The notes beneath the pieces were generated by a model. It made no database searches. It was not told the origin of the DNA and saw nothing but the letters and a program-made list of their open reading frames with translations. From JAAGZL01 sp050290785 (lineage in GTDB: Bacteria; Pseudomonadota; Gammaproteobacteria; Chromatiales; Chromatiaceae), in assembly GCA_050290785.1 (NCBI GenBank), contig JBNKIR010000048.1, positions 1 to 64,000 on the forward strand: a stretch of DNA of 64,000 bases, written 5' to 3'. Shown piece after piece: positions 32,304 to 39,845 of the stretch (positions are counted from its first letter, which is position 1; the number at the start of each line of letters is the position of its first letter). A program made the translations under genes and the position numbers.

Positions 32304-32797
32304 ATCTACTGTTCAGGCTGATCTGGTTATTCATCACTGCGTCCAGTCGCAAACGCATTGGGTTGACTGATGAAAGCGATTTGCCACTGCGGGTACTGCC
32401 TACGGACATGGATATAAACATGCATCTGACCAATGCGCGCTACTTGAGCATGATGGATCTGGGCAGGACCGAGTTCATTATCCAGGCCGGAATGATGAAA
32501 GAACTGCTGAAGAGGCGCTGGTTGCCGGTGGTCGCCGTGGCCAACCTGAAGTTTATTAAACAGATAAACCCATTCCAGCGTTTCAATCTCATCACCCGTA
32601 TCGTCGGTTGGGATGAGAAGTGGTTCTTCATGGAGCAGCGCTTTGAGGTGGAAGGGCAGTTGGTTGCACTTGGTGTTATCAAGGGTCTGTTTCGAGGCAA
32701 GAACGGCAAGGTCTCTACGGCGGAGTTACTGGAGTTGGCCGGCCATGAGGGTGAGACCATGGAGCTGCCGGAAGAGTACGCACATATATTTCGCTAG
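32300..32797 (+). CDS. Hotdog-fold acyl-CoA thioesterase (THEM6/4HBT-like)
   Basis: A 165-residue single hotdog-domain protein with the family segment DMDINMHLTNARYLSMMDLGR, in which the DxNxHxNNxxY-type motif carries the likely catalytic region. A hydrophobic N-terminus (LLFRLIWLFITAS) might associate with the membrane. It probably hydrolyses acyl-CoA that accumulates during beta-oxidation. Overlaps the dehydrogenase gene by four bases. Confidence 0.8.
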   Translation: MNLLFRLIWLFITASSRKRIGLTDESDLPLRVLPTDMDINMHLTNARYLSMMDLGRTEFIIQAGMMKELLKRRWLPVVAVANLKFIKQINPFQRFNLITRIVGWDEKWFFMEQRFEVEGQLVALGVIKGLFRGKNGKVSTAELLELAGHEGETMELPEEYAHIFR

Positions 32798-32831
32798 TTG
32801 GAAACAGTTAACAGTGTTACGGAGAAGATGA

Positions 32832-33584
32832 ATGAAGATACTTGTAGCGGTTAAGAGGGTCGTTGACTACAACGTCAAGATCCGCGTTGCCTCTGACCAG
32901 AGTGGTGTGGATCTGAACAACGTGAAGATGTCCATCAACCCATTCTGTGAGATCGCGGTGGAAGAGGCGATTCGCATCAAGGAGGCCGGCAAGGCGGACG
33001 AGATAGTCGCTGTCTCCATCGGCGTGAAAGAGTGCCAGGAGACCCTGCGCAGTGCCCTGGCCCTGGGGGCGGACCGGGCGATCCTGATCGAGACCGATGC
33101 CGAGCTGCAACCCCTGGCCGTTGCCAAGCTGCTGCAGAACGTCGCCGTAAAGGAGCAGCCGGATTTGATCATCCTGGGCAAACAGGCGATCGATGACGAC
33201 AGCAACCAGACCGGTCAGATGCTGGCGGCGCTCATGGGTCTGCCTCAGGGGACCTTTGCCTCCAAGGTGGATGTGGCAGATGGCAGCGTTCAGGTCACCC
33301 GCGAGATCGACGGCGGACTGGAGACCGTGGCCCTGAACCTGCCTGCGGTGATCACCACAGATCTGCGTCTCAACGAACCGCGCTACGCCAAGCTGCCAAA
33401 TATCATGAAGGCGAAGAAGAAGCCGCTGGAGATCATTCCGGTGGTCGATACCGGCGTGGATATCACGCCACGGCTAAAGACCCTGAAGGTGGTCGAACCA
33501 CCGGTACGCCAGGCCGGCATTAAGGTGAAGTCTGTCGAAGAGCTGGTGGAAAAACTCAAGAATGAAGCGAAGGTGATCTCATGA
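32832..33584 (+). CDS. etfB: Electron transfer flavoprotein subunit beta
   Basis: 250-residue AMP-binding subunit of ETF. It begins MKILVAVKRVVDYNVKIRV and contains LGKQAIDDDSNQTGQMLAALM and TTDLRLNEPRYAKLPNIMKAK, both ETF-beta landmarks. It accepts electrons from the acyl-CoA dehydrogenases with EtfA. Its stop overlaps the etfA start (ATGA). Confidence 0.96.
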   Translation: MKILVAVKRVVDYNVKIRVASDQSGVDLNNVKMSINPFCEIAVEEAIRIKEAGKADEIVAVSIGVKECQETLRSALALGADRAILIETDAELQPLAVAKLLQNVAVKEQPDLIILGKQAIDDDSNQTGQMLAALMGLPQGTFASKVDVADGSVQVTREIDGGLETVALNLPAVITTDLRLNEPRYAKLPNIMKAKKKPLEIIPVVDTGVDITPRLKTLKVVEPPVRQAGIKVKSVEELVEKLKNEAKVIS

Positions 33585-34510
33585 GCGTATTGATAATAGC
33601 TGATCATGACGGGGCCAACATAAAGTCGGCGACGTTGACCACGGTGACCGCGGCCAAAGAGCTGGGTGATGATCTGCATCTCCTGGTGGCGGGAAGTGGC
33701 TGCAGGGCGGCGGCGGAGCAGGCCGCCATGATCGACGGTATAAGCAAGGTATTGCTATGCGATGCTGCGGCCTATGAACAGGCCATGCCGGAGAATATAT
33801 CTCTATTGGTGTCGGGTATCGCGGAAGGTTACAGCCACATCCTGGCCGCGGCCACCACCAGTGGTAAGAACTATATGCCACGTATCGCCGCCAGGTTGGA
33901 CGTGGCCCAGATAAGTGACATCGTAACTGTAGAATCGTCCGATACCTTTGTACGTCCCATCTATGCCGGTAATGCCCTGGCCACGGTCCAGAGCAGCGAC
34001 GCCATCAAGGTGATCACCGTACGCGGAACGGCCTTTGATGCGGCGGCGGCCGAGGGTGGCTCTGCAGCTATCGAAGAGATAGCGGCGGCAGAGGCATTTG
34101 CCGGTTCCAGTTTTGTCGGTCAGGAGCTGAGTGTATCCGACCGTCCTGAATTGACCGACGCCGATGTGGTGGTCTCGGGCGGACGTGGTCTGGGCAGCGG
34201 CGAAAATTTCAAACTGATCAATGCCCTGGCCGATAAACTGGGCGCTGCGGTTGGTGCGTCACGCGCGGCCGTGGATGCCGGGTACGTCCCCAATGACTAT
34301 CAGGTCGGTCAGACCGGTAAGATCGTGGCCCCTAATCTCTACATCGCGGTGGGTATCAGTGGCGCTATTCAGCACCTGGCCGGGATGAAGGATAGCAAGG
34401 TGATCGTCGCCATCAACAAGGATGAGGATGCCCCCATCTTTGAGGTGGCGGATTATGGTCTGGTGGCCGACCTGTTTGATGCGGTTCCAGAGCTTGTTGA
34501 GAAGGTCTGA
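33581..34510 (+). CDS. etfA: Electron transfer flavoprotein subunit alpha
   Basis: 309-residue FAD-binding subunit. The C-terminal FAD domain shows VVSGGRGLGSGENF, GASRAAVDAGYVP, QVGQTGKIVAPNLYIAVGISGAIQHLAGM and INKDEDAPIFEVADYGLV. The stop codon lies inside the left arm of a long inverted repeat that follows. Confidence 0.96.
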   Translation: MSVLIIADHDGANIKSATLTTVTAAKELGDDLHLLVAGSGCRAAAEQAAMIDGISKVLLCDAAAYEQAMPENISLLVSGIAEGYSHILAAATTSGKNYMPRIAARLDVAQISDIVTVESSDTFVRPIYAGNALATVQSSDAIKVITVRGTAFDAAAAEGGSAAIEEIAAAEAFAGSSFVGQELSVSDRPELTDADVVVSGGRGLGSGENFKLINALADKLGAAVGASRAAVDAGYVPNDYQVGQTGKIVAPNLYIAVGISGAIQHLAGMKDSKVIVAINKDEDAPIFEVADYGLVADLFDAVPELVEKV

Positions 34511-34642
34511 AAATTCCGTCCTTAGGTTCGTAGACAGTACATCCATGTACTACTCCTACATCCTGGAATTTTCAGACCACGGAAATCAAATAATGTGATT
34601 TTTGATTTCCTTCATTTTCAATCGCTACAACGATTGAAAATG
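34504..34642. repeat. Cluster of three to four inverted repeats between etfA and ETF-QO
   Basis: Outer pair GGTCTGAAAATTCC (34504-34517) and GGAATTTTCAGACC (34565-34578) is a perfect 14-base inverted repeat whose loop contains AGTACAT-CC-ATGTACT. It is followed by GGAAATCAAA / TTTGATTTCC (34581-34590, 34601-34610) and CATTTTCAATCG / CGATTGAAAATG (34613-34624, 34631-34642). The left arm includes the etfA stop codon. There are no T-runs, so these are not simple terminators. A repeated palindromic element or an RNA-processing/attenuation structure fits better. Confidence 0.65.
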
Positions 34643-34674
34643 GCGGCACAACTAAATTTAACGGGAGAACGGGC

Positions 34675-36318
34675 GTGGAAAGAGAGAGCATGAACTATGA
34701 CGTGGTGATCGTCGGCGGTGGTCCATCTGGTCTTACCGCTTCCATTCGTATCATGCAGTTGGCCGCCGAGCATGGCCTGGAACTCAGTGTCTGTCTGGTG
34801 GAGAAGGGGTCGGAGATCGGCGCCCATATCCTCTCTGGCGCCATTATTGAGCCAACCGCCCTGGCGGAACTGTTTCCTGATTGGAAAGAGAAGGGCGCTC
34901 CCCTGAACACGCCGGTTACGGATGACAGGTTTCTGTTCCTGACCGAGGACAGATCGATCTCTATCCCGGGCTGGACCCTGCCGCCGCAGATGCACAATCA
35001 CGGCAACTACATAGCCAGTCTGGGCAACTTCTGTCGCTGGTTGGCGGAACAGGCGGAAGAGTTAGGGGTTGAGTTGTATCCCGGCTTTGCCGCGGCGGAG
35101 GTGTTGTCCAACGAGGATGGATCGGTCAAGGGCATCGCCACCGGCGACATGGGTATCAACCGCCAGGGTGAGCAGAAGGGTAGTTATGAACCTGGAATAG
35201 AGCTGCATGCCAAGTACACACTGTTTTCTGAGGGTTGCCGCGGTTCCCTGGCGCAACAGCTGATCGAAAGATTCGGATTGGATGTCGACAGTGAGCCCCA
35301 GACCTATGGCCTGGGCATTAAGGAGTTGTGGGAGGTGGATCCGGAGAAACACAGTCCTGGTCTGGCCATGCACACCGCCGGTTGGCCGCTGCAGCAGGAC
35401 GTATATGGAGGCAGCTTTATCTATCACCTGGAGGACAACCAGGTGGCGGTCGGTATGGTGGTTGGTCTGGACTACTCCAATCCATTCCTCTCTCCCTATC
35501 AGGAGATGCAGCGCTTCAAGACCCACCCGGCTGTACGTGACCTGTTTGAGGGCGGCAAGCGCATCGCATATGGCGCCCGCACCCTGAATGAGGGCGGACT
35601 GCAGTCCCTGCCCAACCTGGTATTTCCTGGTGGGGCGCTAATCGGGGATAGCGCCGGATTTCTCAACGTACCCAAGATCAAGGGCACCCACACCGCGATG
35701 AAGAGCGGACTGCTGGCGGCCGAGGGTGTGGTAGACGCCCTGTCTCAGGGTCGTGGCAATGACGAATTGGTTACTTACGCCGATGCGGTTGAAGAGTCCT
35801 GGCTTAAGCAGGAGTTGTATGTGGCGCGCAACTTTCGTCCAGCCTTCTCCAAGTGGGGGCTGCTGGGCGGCACCCTGTATGCCGGTATCGATTTGAAGGT
35901 GCTGCGGGGCAGGGCCCCCTGGACCCTGAGCCATCATGGCGAGGATAGAAAACAGCTTAGGCCGGCGCGTGACTGCCAGCCGATCGCATATCCAAAACCT
36001 GACGGCAAGGTCACCTTTGATCGCCTCAGTTCGGTCTATCTCTCCAGTACCAACCATGAAGAGGATCAGCCGGTCCATCTGCGGCTGGAGGACGAGTCGG
36101 TCCCGATCTCCATAAACCTCAAGGATTATGACGCCCCGGAGCAGCGTTATTGTCCGGCTGGGGTGTATGAAATCGTGGAAGAGGGGGGCGATCAGAGGCT
36201 GCAGATCAACGCGCAGAACTGTCTGCACTGCAAGGCCTGTGATATCAAGGATCCGACACGCAACATACGTTGGACCACGCCCGAGGGGAGTGGCGGTCCC
36301 AACTATCCCAATATGTAG
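34675..36318 (+). CDS. Electron transfer flavoprotein-ubiquinone oxidoreductase
   Basis: Membrane-associated flavo-iron-sulfur protein of 547 residues that moves electrons from ETF to the quinone pool. N-terminal FAD motif VVIVGGGPSGLTASIR. C-terminal [4Fe-4S] cysteines are in YCPAGVYE and NCLHCKACDIKDPTRNI. I keep the GTG start at 34675, because MERESM before the FAD motif is, as I recall, a conserved beginning of bacterial ETF-QO, and GGGAGA is well placed. The ATG at 34690 is the alternative. Confidence 0.94.
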   Translation: MERESMNYDVVIVGGGPSGLTASIRIMQLAAEHGLELSVCLVEKGSEIGAHILSGAIIEPTALAELFPDWKEKGAPLNTPVTDDRFLFLTEDRSISIPGWTLPPQMHNHGNYIASLGNFCRWLAEQAEELGVELYPGFAAAEVLSNEDGSVKGIATGDMGINRQGEQKGSYEPGIELHAKYTLFSEGCRGSLAQQLIERFGLDVDSEPQTYGLGIKELWEVDPEKHSPGLAMHTAGWPLQQDVYGGSFIYHLEDNQVAVGMVVGLDYSNPFLSPYQEMQRFKTHPAVRDLFEGGKRIAYGARTLNEGGLQSLPNLVFPGGALIGDSAGFLNVPKIKGTHTAMKSGLLAAEGVVDALSQGRGNDELVTYADAVEESWLKQELYVARNFRPAFSKWGLLGGTLYAGIDLKVLRGRAPWTLSHHGEDRKQLRPARDCQPIAYPKPDGKVTFDRLSSVYLSSTNHEEDQPVHLRLEDESVPISINLKDYDAPEQRYCPAGVYEIVEEGGDQRLQINAQNCLHCKACDIKDPTRNIRWTTPEGSGGPNYPNM

Positions 36319-36354
36319 TTCACCCCTGCCGAAAGAGATTGTGAGACGGGCGAA

Positions 36355-37422
36355 ATGAAGCAAACCATCACAGTTCCTACAGGTTATGTGAAGCAGCTGC
36401 TGGATCAGGTTGCCGCGCAGAACTATGACGTCAATGAACTGCTTGAGAGCGTCGGGATAGACCCGGCCGAGATCCGGCATCAGACGGAATTTCCCGCCAA
36501 GAAATTCGGTTACCTCTATCAGCGCATCATGTATATCACTCAGGATGAGTATTTCGGCATGCCCAGCGGTGGCCGGTTACCCAACGGTGCCTTCCGCATG
36601 ATGTGTCATGCCATCATCCAGTGTAGAAATCTGGGGCATGCCATACGCCGTGCCAGCGATTTTCACGAGATAGTGAAGGGGACAAAGATAAAACCCAAAC
36701 TGGAAAAGAAGGGGCGCTTCGCCAAGGTTACCTTCGCCGGTCTGGACAGTCTGGATAAATCGGAGGTGGAAGAGCTGATCGCTTCAGAACCCCCTTCCAG
36801 TATCTGTACCTCCCTTTCCATGTGGCACCACTTCACCAGTTGGTTGATCGGTGAGCGGCTGGAACTGCGGGCGGCCTATTTTAAGTTCCCGGAAGAGGAG
36901 GCGATTCCAGGTATCCAGACCAAGTTCCAGTCCGAACTCAGGTTCAGTCAGCACGATAACGCCATGGTATTCCCGGCGCGCTATCTGGAGTATCCCATAA
37001 TCCAGACCGAAGAGACCCTGCACGGTTTCTTGAAGACAGCACCCTATCAGCTGTTGGTGATGGAGGATGACAGCACCAGTCTGAAATCCCAGATAGTCGC
37101 CCTGATTGGGCGCGACTTCAGCATGCCTATCCCGACGGCCAAGCAGGTGGCGGACACTCTGAATATGTCCTTGTCCAAGCTGCGGCGCCGACTGCTGGAG
37201 GAGGACACCACCTTTCAGCAGATCAAGGATGAATGTCGCAAAAAGACCGCCGTCAACTATATGAACTCTCCCCAGCTCTCCATCAATGACGTGGCCGGCC
37301 TGATGGGGTTCGAGGAGACATCCGCCTTTTTCCGTTCCTTCAAACGCTGGACCGGGATGACCCCGGGCGAGTATCGGCAGAGTGAACAGTACCGTGATCA
37401 GCTGCAGTCCAAACAGGGGTGA
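36355..37422 (+). CDS. AraC-family transcriptional regulator
   Basis: 355 residues: an N-terminal ligand-binding domain of the arabinose_bd/OruR-like type (about 20-205) and a C-terminal double helix-turn-helix (about 255-345; PTAKQVADTLNMSLSKLRRRL and LSINDVAGLMGFEETSAFFRSFKRWTGMTPGEYR). It follows ETF-QO by 36 bases in the same direction, so it probably regulates this fatty-acid locus, possibly with an acyl-CoA or fatty acid as effector (inference from position). Confidence 0.85.
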   Translation: MKQTITVPTGYVKQLLDQVAAQNYDVNELLESVGIDPAEIRHQTEFPAKKFGYLYQRIMYITQDEYFGMPSGGRLPNGAFRMMCHAIIQCRNLGHAIRRASDFHEIVKGTKIKPKLEKKGRFAKVTFAGLDSLDKSEVEELIASEPPSSICTSLSMWHHFTSWLIGERLELRAAYFKFPEEEAIPGIQTKFQSELRFSQHDNAMVFPARYLEYPIIQTEETLHGFLKTAPYQLLVMEDDSTSLKSQIVALIGRDFSMPIPTAKQVADTLNMSLSKLRRRLLEEDTTFQQIKDECRKKTAVNYMNSPQLSINDVAGLMGFEETSAFFRSFKRWTGMTPGEYRQSEQYRDQLQSKQG

Positions 37423-37502
37423 CAGGGAATAAAATATACCCCAATGTTTTCAGGATAGTTTATGCTTCTCTTGTATTCGGAAAGAAAATTAGGAGGCGTA
37501 GA

Positions 37503-37736
37503 ATGGATATAGACCTTGCCGATGTAACCGTCCATATAGACGAGAGCCTGGATGAAGAGGGTAGGAGAAAACTGGAGGAAGCGTTTCGTATCCGTGACGG
37601 TGTCGTTTCTGTCCGAATAAATCCAGACCGTCCCCACCTGGTGTCTATTGAATACAATCCGAAGGTGATCAAGTCCCGTGATCTGGTGGACATCCCGCGT
37701 TTTCAGGGACTGCGTGGGGAGCTGGTTGGGCTCTAA
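37503..37736 (+). CDS. Small ferredoxin-fold (HMA-like) protein without CxxC
   Basis: 77 residues from the ATG at 37503, which has a near-perfect AGGAGG seven bases upstream. Predicted beta-alpha-beta-beta-alpha-beta order (VTVHIDES, EEGRRKLEEAF, GVVSVRINPDRPHLVSIEYNP, KSRDLVDIP) resembles heavy-metal-associated domains, but there is no cysteine at all, so it should not bind copper or mercury in the usual way. Function unknown. The upstream part of the frame overlapping the AraC gene is not translated in my view. Confidence 0.7.
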   Translation: MDIDLADVTVHIDESLDEEGRRKLEEAFRIRDGVVSVRINPDRPHLVSIEYNPKVIKSRDLVDIPRFQGLRGELVGL

Positions 37737-37861
37737 ATAGCCATGACTTTTCTGGGTCACCACTAATCTATACTTTTAGATGAGGTGATTGAAAAGAGGG
37801 TCTTCTATGCTATACCAATAGGTTATATACAGTTGAAAACTGACCCTGTTGAGTCGTTGCC

Positions 37862-38278
37862 ATGGAAGAACTGCTGCTGAATGGACTCCGTGAATTATCC
37901 AAGACCGCATTCCCCCGCAAATGTACAACATGTGGCAGGGTATATGATTCCTTTGAGCAATTTGTTCACGAAACCCGTCGATTAGAGGGGGGGAGTGGAT
38001 TAATGGAAAATCTCGGTTGTCCTGAAGAAGGGGATGCTCCAATTCTAGAGATTTATCGAAACTGTATTTGTGGTTCTACATTAATGGAATTCCTCTATAA
38101 CCGGCGTGATGCCTCCAAGAATGGTAGGCGTTGCCGTATAATTTTTGGAAAACTTGTAGAGGTGTTGGTTGAGAAGGGGCTCTCCAGAGATGATGCAAGA
38201 AATGAGTTGTTACTGATACTGCAATTTGACAAAAGCCCATTGCTGGAGAGTATGGGTATTCAGATAAAACTCAAGTAA
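37862..38278 (+). CDS. Unknown small protein with paired cysteines
   Basis: 138 residues, not recognised. Cysteines form a possible zinc or metal site: CTTCG near residue 21, GCPEEG near 53 and NCICGST near 67. The C-terminal half is helical and basic (RRCRIIFGKLVEVLVEKGLSRDDARNELLLIL). The base composition is more AT-rich than the neighbours and the ribosome-binding site is poor. No signal peptide. Convergent with the TetR gene 12 bases away. Confidence 0.6.
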   Translation: MEELLLNGLRELSKTAFPRKCTTCGRVYDSFEQFVHETRRLEGGSGLMENLGCPEEGDAPILEIYRNCICGSTLMEFLYNRRDASKNGRRCRIIFGKLVEVLVEKGLSRDDARNELLLILQFDKSPLLESMGIQIKLK

Positions 38279-38290
38279 TCTACATAACTG

Positions 38291-38893
38291 CTATTGGGTT
38301 ATCAGTAGTCTGACCGCAGTGCGGCCCATGTCATCGATATCTTTGGGGTCGATATAGATGCGGTCGTTCGACAGATGACACAGTCCGTGCAGCGTGGCCC
38401 ATGTGACCTGGGCCAGGCGCAGTGCCGGTACGTTTTGTTTCAGCACCCCTTCCCGCTGTAGTTTTTCGATCTCTCCCAGCCAGAGTTTGAAGCTTGTCTT
38501 GGATACCTGGGACAGGTTCTCGGAGGGGGTGCCGTTTTTCCAGATGGTGCTTCCATACATGAGATCATACTGTTCCTTGTTCTCGGCGGCGAAGCGCAGA
38601 AAGGCCAGGATGAATCGCTCAAATTTCATGCTGGGGTCACTCTCGGTTGAGGTGACCAGTTCCCTTTCCAACAGGGCATCCTGCTGCATGAAGCCATCTT
38701 CCGCGATGGCGCATAGCAGCTCATTCTTATCCTTGAAGTGGTGGTAGGGCGCGGCCCGGGAAACATTGGTCTTTTCCGCGAGTTTTCTGATGCTGAGGGA
38801 GTTGAGCCCTGAGGTTTGCAGGATCTCCTTTGCCGCCATGATCAGGCCCTGGTGGAGATCGCCATGGTGGTAAGGTTGATGGTCCATTTTCAT
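38291..38893 (-). CDS. TetR-family regulator
   Basis: 200 residues. N-terminal HTH: LIMAAKEILQTSGLNSLSIRKLAEKTNVSRAAPYHHFKDKNELL, and a C-terminal ligand domain of the TetR_C type ending in YIDPKDIDDMGRTAVRLL. It is divergent from the dienoyl-CoA isomerase gene, with two identical palindromes between them, so it most likely represses itself and the unsaturated fatty-acid genes, with an acyl-CoA as inducer (inference). Confidence 0.88.
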   Translation of the reverse strand: MKMDHQPYHHGDLHQGLIMAAKEILQTSGLNSLSIRKLAEKTNVSRAAPYHHFKDKNELLCAIAEDGFMQQDALLERELVTSTESDPSMKFERFILAFLRFAAENKEQYDLMYGSTIWKNGTPSENLSQVSKTSFKLWLGEIEKLQREGVLKQNVPALRLAQVTWATLHGLCHLSNDRIYIDPKDIDDMGRTAVRLLITQ

Positions 38894-38916
38894 ATGGGCA
38901 CGCTAGCAATTGCATC

Positions 38917-38957
38917 TTGACATTGTCAATTATTAGGTCCAATCTTGACATTGTCAA
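38917..38957. promoter_or_regulatory. Twin palindromic operators of the TetR regulator
   Basis: TTGACATTGTCAA occurs twice, at 38917-38929 and 38945-38957, with a centre-to-centre distance of 28 bases. The second is extended to a perfect 19-base palindrome (38942-38960, ATCTTGACA-T-TGTCAAGAT). Each contains a consensus -35 hexamer TTGACA, so a bound dimer would occlude the promoters. Confidence 0.8.
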
Positions 38958-38974
38958 GATGCGAGGGCAATCTC

Positions 38975-39823
38975 ATGGAATACAGTTCAATCAGTCTGGA
39001 TTTTGCTGGTGCAATAGCCCATCTCCAGCTTATCCGTCCCCAATCGTACAACACCTTCAATCGCTCATTTTGGCGGGAGTGGCCCCAGGCCCTGGATGAG
39101 GTGGAGAGGGCCGAGGATGTCCGGGTGTTGGTTATCTCATCCACAGGAACCCACTTCTGCGCTGGCATGGATCTGGAGATATTTTCCAACCCGGATCCAA
39201 GGCTGTTCAGTGGCGAGCCGGCGCGGCGTGGAGAGTTTCTGCGGCGTCTGGTGCTGGAGTTGCAAGGGTACTTTACCCGGCTTGAACGGTTACGCATGCC
39301 GGTCCTGGCGGCGATTCAGGGGGGGTGTATCGGCGGGGCCCTGGATCTGGTCTGTGCCTGCGATAGCCGATACTGCACGGAAGACGCATTCTTCACCATA
39401 AAGGAGACGGCCGTTGGGATGACCGCTGATCTGGGAACCCTGCAGCGCCTTCCATCGATGGTCAGTCCTGGTCTGGCCAGGGAACTGGCCTACACCTCAC
39501 GTAAGATGGAGGCACAGGAGGCGTTGTCCAGTGGTCTGGTAAACAGGCTGTTCCCGGATACCGACCTGATGCTGAAAGGCGTTATGGATATCGCCCGGCA
39601 GATCGCCGCCAACTCACCGGTTGCGGTCATGGGTAGCAAGCTGATGCTGAACTATGCCAGAGACCACAGCGTTGCCGACTCCCTTGAGTATGTGGCCACC
39701 TGGCAGGCAGGCATGTTCCAGCAGGCCGATATCCTGGAGAGCTTTAGCGCCAAGGCACAGAAAAGGGAGACGGCCTTTCAGCCGCTCAATCCCATAGAGC
39801 CGCCCATGCCGGAAGATAAGTAA
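38975..39823 (+). CDS. Delta3,5-delta2,4-dienoyl-CoA isomerase-like crotonase
   Basis: 282-residue crotonase-fold enzyme. GGCIGGALDLVCACDSRYCTEDAFFTIKE..., MTADLGTLQRLPSMV, ELAYTSRKMEAQEALSSGLVNRLFPD and RDHSVADSLEYVATWQ closely follow eukaryotic ECH1, including the three acidic active-site residues (ACD, TIKE, TAD). ECH1 shifts 3,5-dienoyl-CoA to 2,4-dienoyl-CoA, the substrate of the reductase FadH encoded next. I start at the ATG 38975, with GAGGG seven bases before it; the longer frame begins inside the operator. Confidence 0.8.
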   Translation: MEYSSISLDFAGAIAHLQLIRPQSYNTFNRSFWREWPQALDEVERAEDVRVLVISSTGTHFCAGMDLEIFSNPDPRLFSGEPARRGEFLRRLVLELQGYFTRLERLRMPVLAAIQGGCIGGALDLVCACDSRYCTEDAFFTIKETAVGMTADLGTLQRLPSMVSPGLARELAYTSRKMEAQEALSSGLVNRLFPDTDLMLKGVMDIARQIAANSPVAVMGSKLMLNYARDHSVADSLEYVATWQAGMFQQADILESFSAKAQKRETAFQPLNPIEPPMPEDK

Positions 39824-39845
39824 CGCAACTTTGGATCAAGTAGAC

